A stretch of 64,000 nt of DNA from Cydia pomonella (GCF_033807575.1 NC_084718.1:17687991-17751990); one strand, 5' to 3'. Counted from the first letter of the stretch, positions 44,326-56,109 are shown. Notes: generated from the letters alone by a model not told the origin. Program-made: numbers and translations.

Positions 44326-47003
44326 TTACTCCATCGTTGATCGCAAAGCTGTATAAGCGGAATACACAGCTTTATACATGGCCATTAAACATTCGAAACT
44401 GAGCGTGGCCACACCACCAGCCGACAGCGACAACGTTCTCTGTGAAATCTTCAGCATCAACAGAACCGTTTTCCTATTTTTAACATCGAAATTCTCCCAC
44501 TTACAATCATAGATAGCGTCCTCGAAAACTTTGCAAGCATCCATCAACTTTTGCCCCAAGTAGCAGTCCATACCGACTTGCATTAAAGAAAAAGGTAAGA
44601 TTATATAAGTGTCCTCCAAACCTCCTAGGAGATCAATACTAAGGCCAGCCGTAAGCAAAATAAATTCTACTGCAATCGCGTTACGGAAAATACCTTCAAG
44701 CTTCTTTATAACATCAATGTTAATCGCGTGGCTTTTAACTATGACTTGTAAGCGATAATTAACATAATTATTCAATTCCTTTGCTGCCTTTTTATCTTCA
44801 CTATCCCCTTCAAAATTCTCACTGTAGTGTTTATGCGCATCGCTCCAGAGATCTTGCATTTCTTGGCTGAGAGCCAGCAGTCTTCCTTCACTGTAACCAG
44901 TGGTCACGATGAGGAGACCGCCGATGCTTGAGGTTATATAGCAGATGAAGAAAGTACAGGCGACTATGTTGACTATAGCGATCGGGTAGTTTGTTATGCC
45001 CAGGATAAATTTCAAACCTGAGAACAAGAACAGATGTACTCGAAGGTCTACCGTTTAACCGAGGCAGTTGGTAACAAGTAATTATGTGTTACGGACTGAC
45101 TGAATGCTTGGCTACATGAAGCTGATTTCTATTATGTTAAGTAACACCAGTTTCATCCCAAAACTTGGCCAAATTCTTCTGGTAAACCACGTGGTAGACC
45201 ATAAATATAACTAGAAGAAAGGCTGATATTTTTTTACTAAAATGTAAATGATGACATGAAAGGAAATATGAGGGAAGTTGTTATTCGACATATAACCACC
45301 ACAAGTAATAATAATAAATAATAAAGACTACGTACTTAATATATTCAATATATTTTTGTTTTCTGTGGCAAATAATGTAAATAAATATACTAGGTAGATA
45401 GATCTACTGTAACGTTTGCCCACCACGATGATGAAATTGACACTGGAAATGACGGCAATGGCAATGGGGATGAAGGTGACAGATGATTTTGTTGATAATT
45501 TCTTACCATACGTCACATGTTTGTCATACAAATTAAGTCTCGACGGCATCACTAGCGGCTGCAAATTAAAGATGATGGCATTGCCCATCGTGACAGTCCA
45601 GAACAAAATCAACCTCTTTTTAACACTTCTCATGTGTTCGGCCATAAGGGCAGAGGTGCCGGCCCATGGAGCTATGCGGTCGTAGGCTACGTAGTCAGCC
45701 ACCAATGATTGCACTTTGTCCCTGAAAAGTTTTGGGTTCCGATAAAGGATATCGTTTTTATGCCCCTTGATTTTAGGTATTACATAAAATATTATTTTTA
45801 ACCCGGATTATCTGAGGGCTGACTTCAAGATTGGAAGTATTAAAAAGTATCACTAAATTCCTCCTCATTCCAAATATCATATCAACAAATCGGAATATAA
45901 ATTTAAAGATGTTTGCAATTTGCATGCGTCTTATGCGCATAATTTTCTAAATACATATTTTCCGAAAACCAAAAGTCTAAGGTGAATTTATGATTAACCT
46001 ATATTTAGTTTGGCCATAGGTTTATCCAGTAATTTACGTCAGCCGCTAAGTGAGCTAATAAGTAGTAGTGTATACTTACTGATGTCTGTAAATGTAAAAT
46101 AGCTTGTTGATGCCAATCAGGCTGTTCATGCTGATGGACAGCACCATAATGCCGGCCAGGATGTCGCCCGTTTCCCGGCAGCCCACGAGCACGAAGACGA
46201 GCATGGACGCGTAGTAGTTGAAGAAGTATAGCACTATGGCCACCGTCGCCAGGAGGTAGAAGAATATCGGGATTGCTAGAAAAAAAAAATAAAGGAGGTA
46301 AACGAGCTGATAGCGTGATGGTAAGCATTACTTACCGTCGTCCATGGAAACCTGCAACACTAGAGGGCTTGCAAGTGCCTTGCCTGCCTGGGAGTACCTA
46401 CCTCTTTTCTTGAAGGTTTGAACGTCGTATCACGTATCGGTCCGAAAATAACGCGACAGTTCACGCCACAGTTAGCTGTGCAACGCACATTTGAGGACTG
46501 CAAACCACCTAAGTGGTAAATATGGAAATGTTTTCGGGTCGTGGAGCGAGAGTCAGAACAATTCATCAAATCACTCCCCGTTAATCATGCATGCGCGCAT
46601 GTTATATTTTCTATACAGCTAGTATGACGTCGTGGGTAGGTACTTAATTTGGGGCACATATATATTGTGTTATAGTTGTGCCGTTCTAGAGAATATTCTC
46701 CGTTTACATCGAGATCATTCCATATACAAAACCGAGAATGGCACAACTATACATATTGTACATCATACATTTGGCGCCGTTGGCAGGTCGCAGTGCGCGA
46801 GGCCGAGCTTATCCAACGAGTCCCTCACGGCATAGGCCTCTGTTGTGATGTACTGTAATCTTACATGTGGCGCCGCCCTCGATCTTCACCGCCACCACTC
46901 GTAGCATCACCGCGACGTTCCACATCATGGTCGGCAGATCGCAGTGCGCGAGGCCGAACTTATCCAACGTCTCCATCTGCCAGAGCGCTGCTGCTGTCGA
47001 CAT
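44326..47003 (-). CDS. Odorant receptor (7tm_6 family), four exons
   Basis: Proposed exons: 46865-47003, 46080-46275, 45408-45721 and 44326-45017, giving 446 residues with all phases matching. Introns 1 and 2 have GT donors (gtaaga, gtaagt) and clear AG acceptors. Exon 1 includes FGLAHCDLPTMMWNVAVMLR. Exon 2 encodes TM1-TM2 (IPIFFYLLATVAIVLYFFNY, then DILAGIMVLSISMNSLIGIN). Exon 3 includes VKKRLILFWTVTMGNAIIFN and NLQPLVMPSRLN (TM3 and loop). Exon 4 encodes TM4-TM7 and the conserved C-terminal part (KISQRTLSLSAGGVATLSFE, then YSAYTALR). Such receptors act with Orco as ligand-gated channels in olfactory neuron dendrites. Weak point: the exon 3 donor (a|gtagat) is poor, and the last 25 residues before it are not typical, so the exon may end earlier. 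The long uninterrupted C-terminal exon is unusual for Lepidoptera. A possible poly(A) signal, aataaa, lies at 44311-44316. The start could also be the second methionine at 46976. Confidence 0.75.
46276..46400 (+). repeat. Lepidopteran short repeat inside odorant receptor intron 1
   Basis: aaaggaggtaaacgagctga, tgatggtaagcattactt, catggaaacctgcaacacta, gggcttgcaagtgccttgcc. A better copy lies at 52385-52500 (gaggcaaacgagaagacgag, ggtaagcgattaccgg, gcgttgccggcctttaag). Confidence 0.6.
46781..46858 (-). pseudogene. Partial duplicate of odorant receptor exon 1
   Basis: On the minus strand, a frame reads RDSLDKLGLAHCDLPTAPNV and then stops. The true exon 1, 150 bp upstream, reads METLDKFGLAHCDLPTMMWN. 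The match covers about 40 bp (ctcgcgcactgcgacctgcc) and ends abruptly after PT. It lies in intron 1 just after the exon 1 donor. It is a truncated tandem copy, not an alternative exon, because no usable splice pair is present. Confidence 0.7.
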
Positions 47004-47079
47004 AACATATAATACCTATACTTAATGCCATACGTATACGTGGCATACCTTACATAGCTACCAAATTAAATTGGAGTTG

Positions 47080-47275
47080 AGCCATGAGCAGGGAGGGACA
47101 TGTTGCCAGGTGGACCAAAATGTTGAACAGGAGTGCCTGGCGTCTGTTGGCTTGCTGGGTGGACGACATTCGGAAAATTGCGGGCCACTACTACAGACTA
47201 GCTCAGGACCGAATATGCTTATGCCTATGCTTGCAACAGTAGGCGATAAAAGCCTGATATGATGATAATGGCATA
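47080..47275 (+). pseudogene. LINE ORF2 C-terminal relic
   Basis: A frame reads CWVDDIRKIAGHYYRLAQDR, close to the W-x-D-D-I-x-K-x-A-G...A-Q-D-R tail of insect LINE polyproteins, and ends in an ATGATGATAATGG-type 3' tail. The upstream part (ggagggacatgttgccaggt) is in a different frame. It is only about 0.2 kb. Confidence 0.5.
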
Positions 47276-48015
47276 AATGTTGTGACTGTAGAAACGTTGC
47301 TGTTAGCCTGTTAGAAGAGTAACTGCTGCAGATGCAATCATAAGATAAGATAATTAGTGATGCAGTGAGCGTTTCGAAATTAACAGTCCAGTCCCCAATT
47401 AATTAACTAATTTCAGCCAGGCAGTTAGCGTAAACTAGTTTTGACTCAAAACTCCAAGTTAAAAGTAATTTCACCAAGGCGATTCGGAAAACTAGTTTTA
47501 ACTAGTGCAAACTCGTTTGACCACCCGTGTGTTAAGCTATATAATAGCTGTGGTTAATATACATTAATTAAGGCACTTGTTTGTATTGTGTGAATGTAAA
47601 TACGCATGCATACGCTCACCCGTTCAATGTTAACTTATTTACTCCTAATTCTCATGTAAGTGAATTGTAAAAAAAAATCTTATGAGAAATAAAATTCTTT
47701 AAACCGAAAATATATTGTCTATAATGGCAATATCCAGAGTGGAAAATGGGGACTAAGTTTGCATGGAGAAGCGTTCGTCCATAAATTTACCAGGAGCACT
47801 GGATTGACTTGGGCGCTTTTGCAACTTCAATGAGACAATGCAGGCAGGCCAATTAGATCGATGTCGTTTAACGTTGTGTCGCAGTTTGCAGCCGTGATTG
47901 TGCATTTATATTTATACCCATTGTCGCTTTGACCGGCAGACGTGGACGAGGACAAAGCTGAAAGCGGAATTATAAGTTACTTACTTTGTTAAAACTTTTA
48001 TTAACTTTTGTTTGT
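47276..48015. other. No gene; LINE-type 3' end near 47.7 kb
   Basis: At 47640-47705 the text actcctaattctcatgtaag, then gagaaataaaattctttaaa looks like the 3' UTR end of a LINE. An actagtttt motif recurs several times at 47435-47515. Nothing coding is supported. Confidence 0.35.
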
Positions 48016-48032
48016 ACGTTCGAGTCAAATCA

Positions 48033-48205
48033 GTGGCGGGGCAAGACCAAAATTTTATATCGGCAAGGTACATTTAGCTTAGCCCTCTGGTGGCGCAAGA
48101 AACAACTAACAACAAAGATATACTTATTTGAGGCGCGAGGCCCCTCAGACCGCGAGGCCGTAGGCGGTGGCCCTCGTCGCCCACGCCTAACACCGCCTCT
48201 CAGTC
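48033..48205. repeat. Short element with AGTGGCGG(G/A)GCAAGACC start
   Basis: agtggcggggcaagaccaaa, ccctctggtggcgcaagaaa, gaccgcgaggccgtaggcgg, cgcccacgcctaacaccgcc. The copy at 62577-62785 shares all four blocks. The family end agtggcgg is mirrored by ccgcct at the other end. Confidence 0.65.
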
Positions 48206-48243
48206 AAATCTTGTAAACTAATTTAGACCTACTTCCCATTATT

Positions 48244-48700
48244 CTGTTGAACTGAAACTTCACATACATATAGTAAGTTGGGTGACAATGCAATATTATA
48301 GTTTATGATACCATCGAGCTGCTCTGAGGATGGATACAGGAGTAGGTACAGTATTAGTTGACCATTGAAAATGTTGAAAGAAAAGTACAGTTAGCGATGA
48401 AATGAATTTCTAAAATAAACAAAATCAAAAAGAACTCTTCTTTAAATGCATAAATGTACGGGTCAAGTCTTGCAAGTTAAATTTGGTGACCCATTTCCCG
48501 GTCTACGATGAAGCTGAAAATTTGCATACATACTCGTATGTAAGTCGGGTGACAATGCAATGTTATGGTACCATCGAGCTGTTCTGATGATGCAGATGGT
48601 GGCCATAGGAACTATGTAATTAAACAACGCAACCTAATTGTGTTTGGGGTCTTTGGAATCGTCTCGATGAGTATTAAGTTGCCCGTGGAAAGAAAAGTAC
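48244..48700 (-). repeat. Two partial minus-strand copies of the 43.2-kb repeat
   Basis: gggtgacaatgcaatattat and accatcgagctgctctgagg (48280-48330), then gggtgacaatgcaatgttat and accatcgagctgttctgatg (48548-48595). Both are reverse complements of the repeat at 43225 and 61705. A segment acagttagcgatg / acagtcagcgata also recurs. Confidence 0.55.
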
Positions 48701-49972
48701 AGTCAGCGATAAAAGCTTCTACCAAAAATTTATTTTTTGCACTAGCCTGCCTTGTTTTTTGTACTAGTTTTCTTGAGGGTTTGACTCGCCTACAATCGGC
48801 AATCAAAACACATAGCTGGTAATTATTATTTATTATTAACGACAAAAAATAAGTACACTATTCCGTAACTAATTAATTATGTAAAAGGGATAATTTTGTA
48901 GCGCCTGCTGCCGCAAAAGTAATTATAAATTGACAGCAGTGAATAAACAATTTGCAGCTGTTTATTATCGGTAGGTATTTGGGTCAAACTCATAAAAACT
49001 ATGTTCACCTCTTTCCTGTAGACACACCTAAAAGTTGGTTATAAAGGTTAATTTTCTTATTTAACCCTTATCCACATGAAAGGGTACTCCTGTTATTTGG
49101 ATAAGTATGATAAAATCATTACATTCATTACCTACATGCCCACAAGCTGTTAACTATTGTCCACAGGTGAGAAAACAAAAATTTGGAGGAACACACAAGT
49201 CTCATGTGGATTAACTTTCGGGTATGTCTACAGGAAATACGTAATCATAGTTTTGAGTTTGACTCATTTGGTTGTTAGTGTCGTCTTGCCATCACGCGGG
49301 CCGTATGCTTGTTTGCCACCGACGTAGTATAAAAAAAAATACAACCACCACCGTGTATCCTTAATCCAGCCTTTCATATTTTCCAGTCCCCTAACCTTGA
49401 CTTTTGTACTAGTCCTAGCGGTACACCCCGAAATTCAGTAAAATGCTGCAAATGGTGTTAAAAGTATGGAATTTGACCCGTAGAACCAATATAAAAGAAA
49501 AGAAGGAGAGGATTTATGATGTCATCTTTTTCTTGCAAAGTTTTTTTTTTTCAGTAACCTATCGTGTGGTATCAAATGAAAGGGATTTTTAAGCCAATTC
49601 TAAAAATATATCTCATTTTGTGGATTTAAGTAAAAGGCACTGGTTTTCTTTGAGAAAAAAAATGTAATCTGACAAATAGTAAAAATAGATAAAAAAACCA
49701 TAGACAAAAATAAGTAAAAAAAGGTAAAATTATATAAAAGGTTGTGCAGTCTTGCACATCTCATATAAAAAAAATATACTACGTCGGTGGCAAACAAGCA
49801 TATGGCTCGCCTGATGGTAATCTGATGGCTGCCTCTTTCGCACACTTCAACCTTTTAAGCGTAAGCGTCATTGTAGATCCATGATTGAACCACCAAATCA
49901 TTACAACAAGAATCGCCGTCGTTCCCAAACTTTCCCGGAAAAATCTTCATGTTTCAACTTAATTTGGTAATT
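48701..49972. other. No gene; fragments of short repeats
   Basis: At 49285-49330 a minus-strand fragment and at 49780-49835 a plus-strand fragment of the GGTGGCAAACAAGCATA repeat are seen. The rest is AT-rich without recognised structure. Confidence 0.4.
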
Positions 49973-50640
49973 TGAATTGAATTGAATTGAAAATTTTTAT
50001 TTCGGATTTTACAACCATCCATATTTGTTAGTATAACTTAGGAACTAATGTTAATTTTGTACTTATTATAATATTACAACTAAAATACCTAACCTATTTT
50101 CTGAATTTCAAAAATCCTATAACTTGGCGAATCCAATGCGCCAGTATAGGATTCTCAACCCTCTCTGCAATTACTTCCAGAATGCTGTTGGTACTGCCCC
50201 TAAGCCTGCCCATCATCGAGACGATTCGCTTTCGTATAATCGCGTGAAAATCGTCTGTATGGGCCTCGGCGAACATGCGCGATGCACTACACCATGTGGG
50301 CAACCCCAACAACATTCTGAGTGCATTATTATATTGCACGCGCAGGGCATTTAAGGCTTTTTTCGAATACTTCACCCACAGGCTGCTCGAGTAAAATGAT
50401 TGATTGAAAGCTTTAAAAAGCACAATTTTTACTTCTCTTGAGCATCGAGCAAACCTGCGGGCGAGCATGTTAGACCTTACGGCCAATGCCCTGCGCTCCC
50501 GCTCTATATCTAGGTCATCATTAAGGTCTTGCGTTATAATATGACCTAGATATTTCACTTTATCCACAAGAGAGAGTGTGGTTCCATGCAGCACAACCGG
50601 GGTAATAAAACCGTTACCACTGCAGCGTAAATTCATTAGT
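49973..50640 (-). pseudogene. C-terminal fragment of a Jockey/CR1-type LINE
   Basis: A 180-residue open frame (50094-50636) carries VKYLGHIITQDLNDDLDIER, then ALAVRSNMLARRFARC, then FYSSSLWVKYSKKALNALRV and QYNNALRMLLGLPTWCSASR, a C-terminal block typical of insect LINE reverse transcriptases. No stop interrupts it, so this copy is fairly young. The catalytic domain is missing (5' truncation near 50640). The 3' end is a TTCAATTCAATTCAATTC tail at 49975-49992. A similar 3' tail is seen at 59500-59595. Confidence 0.85.
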
Positions 50641-51399
50641 TGACTTAGAGGTCGATTCCAGGATTTCCGGTTCGAGCACCATCTTGATAGTTAGCCTCGT
50701 GATTAATTTCTTTTATATTCTGCTTAATAATATTGTTTAAAGTGTAATAAGTATCGATAGCTTATTATACAGTGAACTAATGTGGTAGTGTGTGCGGCAG
50801 ATTTAATCTTGAAACGCGTTTAGCCACCATTTTGGAGCCGCCGTCCGGTAGTCCACGTGCTACTTGTAAAAGCTATCGCTTTACAAGAGCTAATTTAATC
50901 ACCTTAGACTGTCTTGTACTAACCGTACAATTTAAGTCGTATTTAAAGCTCCCACTATCATGATACTGGCGAAATAGTCCCACTGGACTGAAGCCATAAT
51001 GATAAAATAATGAATGAAGATCGATTCCGTTTTAACTATTTCTTCTGGATTTAAACTGGTTTTGACACGACCTGGAAGATTGTCTTGGTGATTGAGGTAA
51101 GAAAGCACATCAAATATTTTATGTAGGTATAGCAGTCAGATTTATATAATGTATATTCTCATTTCTTTATTAATTTTATTTTTCTTTTCCTTTTGTAAGA
51201 ATTCGATATGTTTTCTGAAAGAGTTACGTATTTGTATGATTTGTTATGCTCATATGACATACATTATATATTTTTTAATCAAATTTCTATAAAGAAAAGC
51301 AGCTACTGTATATAATTTCATGATTTCTATAGTAATCTAAATTGTATTTTTTCTTATTTAATGCATGTTAATTATAAGATGTAATGTTTTGAAAAGATG
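50641..51399. other. No gene recognised
   Basis: AT-rich with a GC-rich patch near 50810-50870 (gccaccattttggagccgcc). There are no supported coding exons or repeat ends. Confidence 0.4.
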
Positions 51400-51575
51400 T
51401 GTCCCGCCGAGTTTCTTGCCGGTCCATATTGGGATACCCTCTTCCAATTGAGGGGGGATTTAAATCTTCTCGGGTCAAAGGTGTAGGGCTAGAGCCGGTG
51501 TAGCTTTATTTGACGTTCATAAGCGCATTGTAATATGCCTACTTGAATAATAAAATATCTTTATCTTATATTGGC
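51400..51575 (+). repeat. 3' end of a LINE
   Basis: gccgagtttcttgccggtcc, gaggggggatttaaatcttc, gctttatttgacgttcataa, then ttgaataataaaatatcttt. This reads as the 3' UTR end of a common lepidopteran LINE, ending in an A/T-rich tail. No coding part is attached. Confidence 0.55.
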
Positions 51576-51992
51576 GCGCACGGCTTTACTTAATTTCGCT
51601 TGCACCAAACAGCGTGAGCGATCTTCAAGGTCATATAAAAGTATCAAAATAAGATGAAAACCGTAATATGAATTGGGCTTATAACCGGGCTGGGATTGCT
51701 GGCAATGACTTAACGAAGAAATGTGAATGTGAACATGAAGGGTTCCCAGCAAGCTCGGTTCCCTATACAAACGTAGTTACGTTAATTTTATTATATATTA
51801 AATGACTAGCAAGATTGCTCTGAAACGTTGTACTTACAATAGGATAAGGTATATCTATGCCTGTAATTACCTAGTTTATGTGGCTTCAGATACCATATTA
51901 AAAAAAAATACAGCGAATTAAAAATTTTCATACAAAACTTGTTTTTGGTCTATTTTGTTTGTTTTATTAACTGGAGCTATATAAACTAATTA
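51576..51992. other. No gene recognised
   Basis: AT-rich. The frame at 51561-51770 on the minus strand shows no recognisable features. Confidence 0.35.
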
Positions 51993-52127
51993 CAGCGGTG
52001 GCAGCAAGGTTCCATTTTTATGAATTGTCACTATGCCTGTCACTTTTACGCTGATAAACTTGTTCGAACGTGACAGGCATGGTGACGTGACGTGACAGGT
52101 AAAAATGGAACCATGCTGCCACCGCTG
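51993..52127. repeat. Palindromic MITE with CAGCGGTGGCAGC ends
   Basis: cagcggtggcagcaaggttc is mirrored by gaaccatgctgccaccgctg. The arms continue with tgtcactatgcctgtcac against gtgacaggcatggtgac. Confidence 0.85.
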
Positions 52128-53297
52128 GACTAGATATACCTCATGTCATTATATGTGCAAAGTTTCATTACAATCCAACACGTAGTTTTAAAATGAGAAC
52201 GAAACTCCGTTTGTATGGTAGGTGAAATTCGGCCGAGCTTGCCGGGGACTCTTAAATTATTATTATTTTTTGCTTTCTGTGTTTCTTCCAAGCTTTATGG
52301 GTATTTTCAACGAGAAAGATGTAAATTAATACAGATGCATACCTTTTGATTATTATTAATAGCGCTATTTTTTTAAATGATATAGGAGGCAAACGAGAAG
52401 ACGAGTCATCTAATGGTAAGCGATTACCGGCGATCATGGACACTCGCAACACCAGATGGGCTAAAAGTGCGTTGCCGGCCTTTAAGATGGGAGTACGTTC
52501 ATTTTTTTTTTTATACCACGTCAATGGCAAACAAGCATACGGTCCGCCTGATGGTAAGCAGTCACCGTAGTCTATGGGCGCCTGCAACACCAGAGATATA
52601 ACATGCGCGTTGCCGACCCTTTAAAAACTTGTACTTCAAGGTATTTAGGGTTCTCAAGGGTCGGCAATGCTTAAGTGGCTCCTAAGATGTGGCTTGTGTC
52701 TATGGGCGACGATGACCACTTCTGCTTCTACTCATCTGCTCTTTGCTGACTATGTTAACGGCACCAATCATGGGACATTTACGAGAAAAATTGAAGTATT
52801 TTTGATATTTCATCAACACCTGTAAAATTTCTACCGCTTTACGCTTTAAAAGTTGAATGTCCAATTCATCCTTTATGTTTTGTATGTATTTAATGAAAGC
52901 TACTGCAGTTGCTTTCAATATTATTAACCAATTAAAACTATGGTTTTTTGCGGGATGTATGGCGCCATTCATTTTCAAACTAACAAATATCAATGAAAAA
53001 TTAAACGTAAGCAGCTCTTTGGCTCTTGTTTATGGTAAAATGTTGCCAGCGATCAAAAATGTGTGGTTTTACAGGATTTCTCTATACCATCCCATTACTG
53101 GTGCCTGTTCCATTATAGGGGTGTTTACTATATACTATAACATAAAAAAAATACTCCTTTTTTGAAGAACCCCATTCGCCCCACCCCAGCGCCTCGGGAA
53201 AACCTCGACAGGGAGCTCGGGGGGAATTTAAGTTTGTGAAACAGCAATTTAAAACTACAATAATAACGAAAAAGAGATACAGTCAGCATCATATATA
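52128..53297. other. Short-repeat remnants; no gene
   Basis: 52140-52255 holds a common fragment ending ttcggccgagcttgccgggg. 52385-52500 is the gaggcaaacgagaagacgag repeat. 52505-52625 is the ggcaaacaagcatacggtcc repeat. The frames at 52700-53165 (both strands) overlap and show no recognisable protein features. Confidence 0.45.
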
Positions 53298-53812
53298 CAG
53301 GGCGACTGGTAAATCGACCTATTCCTTGAAAGGGGTTATTCTAGAGCTCATTTACAATGTTTTTGGCCCTATCAACTAGGGGTCCAAAATTAATGGTTTT
53401 CGAGTTATACGAGTTTTAAGTTTTTTCCGGAAAAACGCCACCTTGCGACCTAAAAATGCCAATTAAAAAAAAAGTACATGCGTTAGGATGATTACTTTTT
53501 ATTTATCTTGTAGCCAGTGAACACAGCAATACTTTGAATTAAAAAAACTGACTAAAAATTAAGTCAGTCTTGAAAAATAAAAGATTAGAAATTAAAAGTT
53601 TAAGATTTTTTAATGGTTCTTTTCACATCAAGGACGATTCCTCAAAAAAATGTTTATGACAGTTCACGTAAAAATTACAAAAATGAATTTCGTAACTCAT
53701 AAGCTTTCTGAAAAGGTAAAAATGTTGGCATGTTTTAATAAATTATTAAAAATAATATCCTTAATAACAGAGCAGGTAGCTGGCGTGCTGGGAGCGTATG
53801 ACCCGAAATCGG
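53298..53812 (+). repeat. Left long terminal inverted repeat of the mariner-type element
   Basis: It matches 55511-56027 in reverse over about 515 bp. Landmarks are gacccctag-type gcccta/tcaactaggggtcc, ttttccggaaaaacgccacc and tggcgtgctgggagcgtatg. A small frame at 53650 recurs mirrored at 55492-55674; both are products of the TIR and not genes. Confidence 0.9.
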
Positions 53813-54004
53813 TCAGGATTGTTCGTATGTTATGAGTTTCAAGGTCAGGATTGTTCGTATGTTATGATGCAATTAATAAATGAAAGTAATAATAATAAAG
53901 GAAAGTATTCGGAAGTGTTCGCGATTAACCGAGGCTTCATTATCAGTATCCATTTAGTAATCTGTCAGTAACTTTCAACTATCCTTCCAATTCGGACCTT
54001 TTGT

Positions 54005-55093
54005 TTGTTTCTTTATCAAATGGCGGCTTACCAATTTGAAGAATACGCAGATATCCTGTATTGTTACGGATTTGCTGACGGTGACGCTGCTGCAGCACGG
54101 AGAGAATATCAACGACGATTTCCAAATCGCCGTTTACCTGACGTCGGTGTGTTTGGTACGACTTATCGACGTATTCGAGAAACGGGATCAGTTCAACGAC
54201 GACAAGCTGATGCTGGAAGACCTCCAGTTCATAATCCTGTTGAAGAGGAACAAATACTGGAGTTGTTCCAGGCCGACGGCACTACATCAACCAGAGTTGT
54301 GGCTAACCAGCTTGGTATGTCACAGTGGAGGGTTTGGTTCACGCTGCACTCAGCACGGCTGTATCCGTACCATTACACTCCGGTACACGCCATCCAGGAG
54401 GGAGATCCTGCTAGGAGGATAGATTTCTGCAGATTTTTACTTAATACTGACATTGACGATCCGGAGTACCTGAAGAATATCCTGTGGACAGACGAATCCA
54501 ACTTCGACCGCGATGGTATCACAAACTACCACAACCTACATTTTTAGGCCCCTAAAGGTGAAAACCCAAGAAAATCGAAGGAAGGAGCTCACCAACAGAG
54601 ATTTTCTTTAAATGTGTGGATGTGCATTGTGCACATGTTGATCGGGCCATTCTTTCTGCCGGCACGCTTAACCAGCATCGCCTACGAACATTTTTTAAAG
54701 GAAGAATTACCCATACTGCTGGAGGATGTGCCGCTTGGAACGAGGATGGCCATGATCTACCAACACGATGACTGCCCAGCTCACTACTACCGGGGTGTGC
54801 GACAGTGGTTAGACGTTAACTATCCAGAGAAATGGATTGGGCGAGGCGGCCCGATCCCTTGGCCAGCTCGGAGTCCAGATTTGACTCCATGTGACTTTCA
54901 CATTTGGGGTCACATGAAGGCATTAGTGTACGACAGACCAATACGAAATGTAGAACATTTGAGAGAAAAAATTGTAGAGGCTGCCGAAACCATGAGACAA
55001 AACATGTCGAGGCGAGTAACAGTCACTGAAGTTCGCAAAAGGCTTTATGCTTGTATTCGCAACCAGGGCAAGCAGTTCGAACAAGATTTGTAA
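54005..55093 (+). pseudogene. Tc1/mariner-type DDD transposase with one in-frame stop
   Basis: The reading frame is open from 54005 to 55093 except for TAG at 54545-54547, so the product would be about 363 residues (or 358 from the better start MAAYQFEEYAD at 54020). N-terminal helix-turn-helix: EEYADILYCYGFADGDAAAA, then GRPPVHNPVEEE. Then TRVVANQLGMSQWRVW and the catalytic domain: WTDESNFDRDGI (first Asp), YQHDDCPAHYYRG (second) and ARSPDLTPCDFHIWGHMK (third). C-terminus: RKRLYACIRNQGKQFE. This order is that of insect IS630/Tc1/mariner-like transposases with a DUF4817-type N-terminus. The stop falls at a position where relatives usually have tryptophan, so a single G-to-A change would explain it. 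It would cut and reinsert the element at TA. Confidence 0.85.
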
Positions 55094-55510
55094 ATTTTAT
55101 TTAGTTATTATTATTTATTTTATGGTTAATTTCGTACTTGTAATTGCTTAAATTATGTTCCTGTTGAAAGCAACACTAAAAGCATAAAAGTAGTAAGATA
55201 AATTTAAGTAAGTATCTGTTATTAATGTTATTATTAAGATTACAATTTGTTATTTTTAAGGATAAATTTGACTCTAAAAACGGTTGTTTTATTTTTTCAA
55301 TGTTTATTGCCAACATCAAATCCATTTCTTGACATAAAAACGCACAAACAAACCAAGTTTTGGTTAGGCATTCTTAATTATTATTACTTTCATTAATTAA
55401 TTACATGTCCGAACTTGTCCGAATACCTACCGAAGTGAACCTGTCCTGACCTTAAACCTCAACAGATAACAAAGGATTAAGATAAGATAAGTCACAAGTA
55501 GCACAAACAA

Positions 55511-56027
55511 ACCGTTTTCGGATCATACGCTCCCAGCACGCCAGCTACCTGCTCTGTTATTAAGGTTATTATTTTTAATAATTTATTAAAACATGCCAAC
55601 ATTTTTACCATTTCAGAAAGCTTATGAGTTACGAAATTCATTTTTGTAATTTTTACGTGAACTGTCATAAACATTTTTTTGAGGAATCGTCCTTGATGTG
55701 AAAAGAACCATTAAAAAATCTTAAACTTTTAATTTCTAACTTTTTATTTTTCAAGACTGACTTAATTGTTAGTCAGTTTTTTTTTATTCAAAGTATTGCT
55801 GCGTTCACTGGCTACAAGATAAATAAAAAGTAATCTTCCTAACGCATGTACTTTTTTTTTAATTGGCATTTTTAGGTCGCAAGGTGGCGTTTTTCCGGAA
55901 AAAACTTAAAACTCGTATAACTCGAAAACCATTAATTTTGGACCCCTAGTTGATAGGGCTAAAAACATTGTAAATGAGCTCTAGAATAACCCCTTTCAAG
56001 GAATAGGTCGATTTACCAGTCGCCCTG
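55511..56027 (-). repeat. Right long terminal inverted repeat of the mariner-type element
   Basis: Reverse complement of 53298-53812. Small differences (for example tttttaatta against tttttttttaatt, and aactttttattttt against the left copy) show that the two arms have begun to diverge. Confidence 0.9.
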
Positions 56028-56109
56028 TATAGTGACCGCATATTAAGGGGCCAAAAATATCGTAACACATCCTCAATTTAATAATTCCACGTAGTACCAT
56101 TGTCCTGAA

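Larger units (their letters stand above)
53298..56027 (+). mobile_element. Complete Tc1/mariner-type element with about 515-bp TIRs
   Basis: CAGGGCGACTGGTAAATCGA at 53298 is mirrored by the end at 56027. Both ends are flanked by TA (53296-53297 and 56028-56029), the target duplication of Tc1/mariner elements. The inverted repeats run 53298-53812 and about 55511-56027 with few differences. The single gene inside (54005-55093) is the transposase. The element is 2.73 kb and structurally complete. Confidence 0.9.

Noticed and set aside
52700..53165. Overlapping frames of about 100 residues on both strands
   Set aside because: The frames on opposite strands occupy the same sequence, and neither has recognisable features.
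54036..54422. 128-residue frame overlapping the mariner-type transposase
   Set aside because: It is a shadow of the transposase in another frame with no domain features.
53650..55674. Two similar 60-residue frames at 53650-53835 and 55492-55674 on opposite strands
   Set aside because: They are mirror images inside the terminal inverted repeats of the mariner-type element, not genes.
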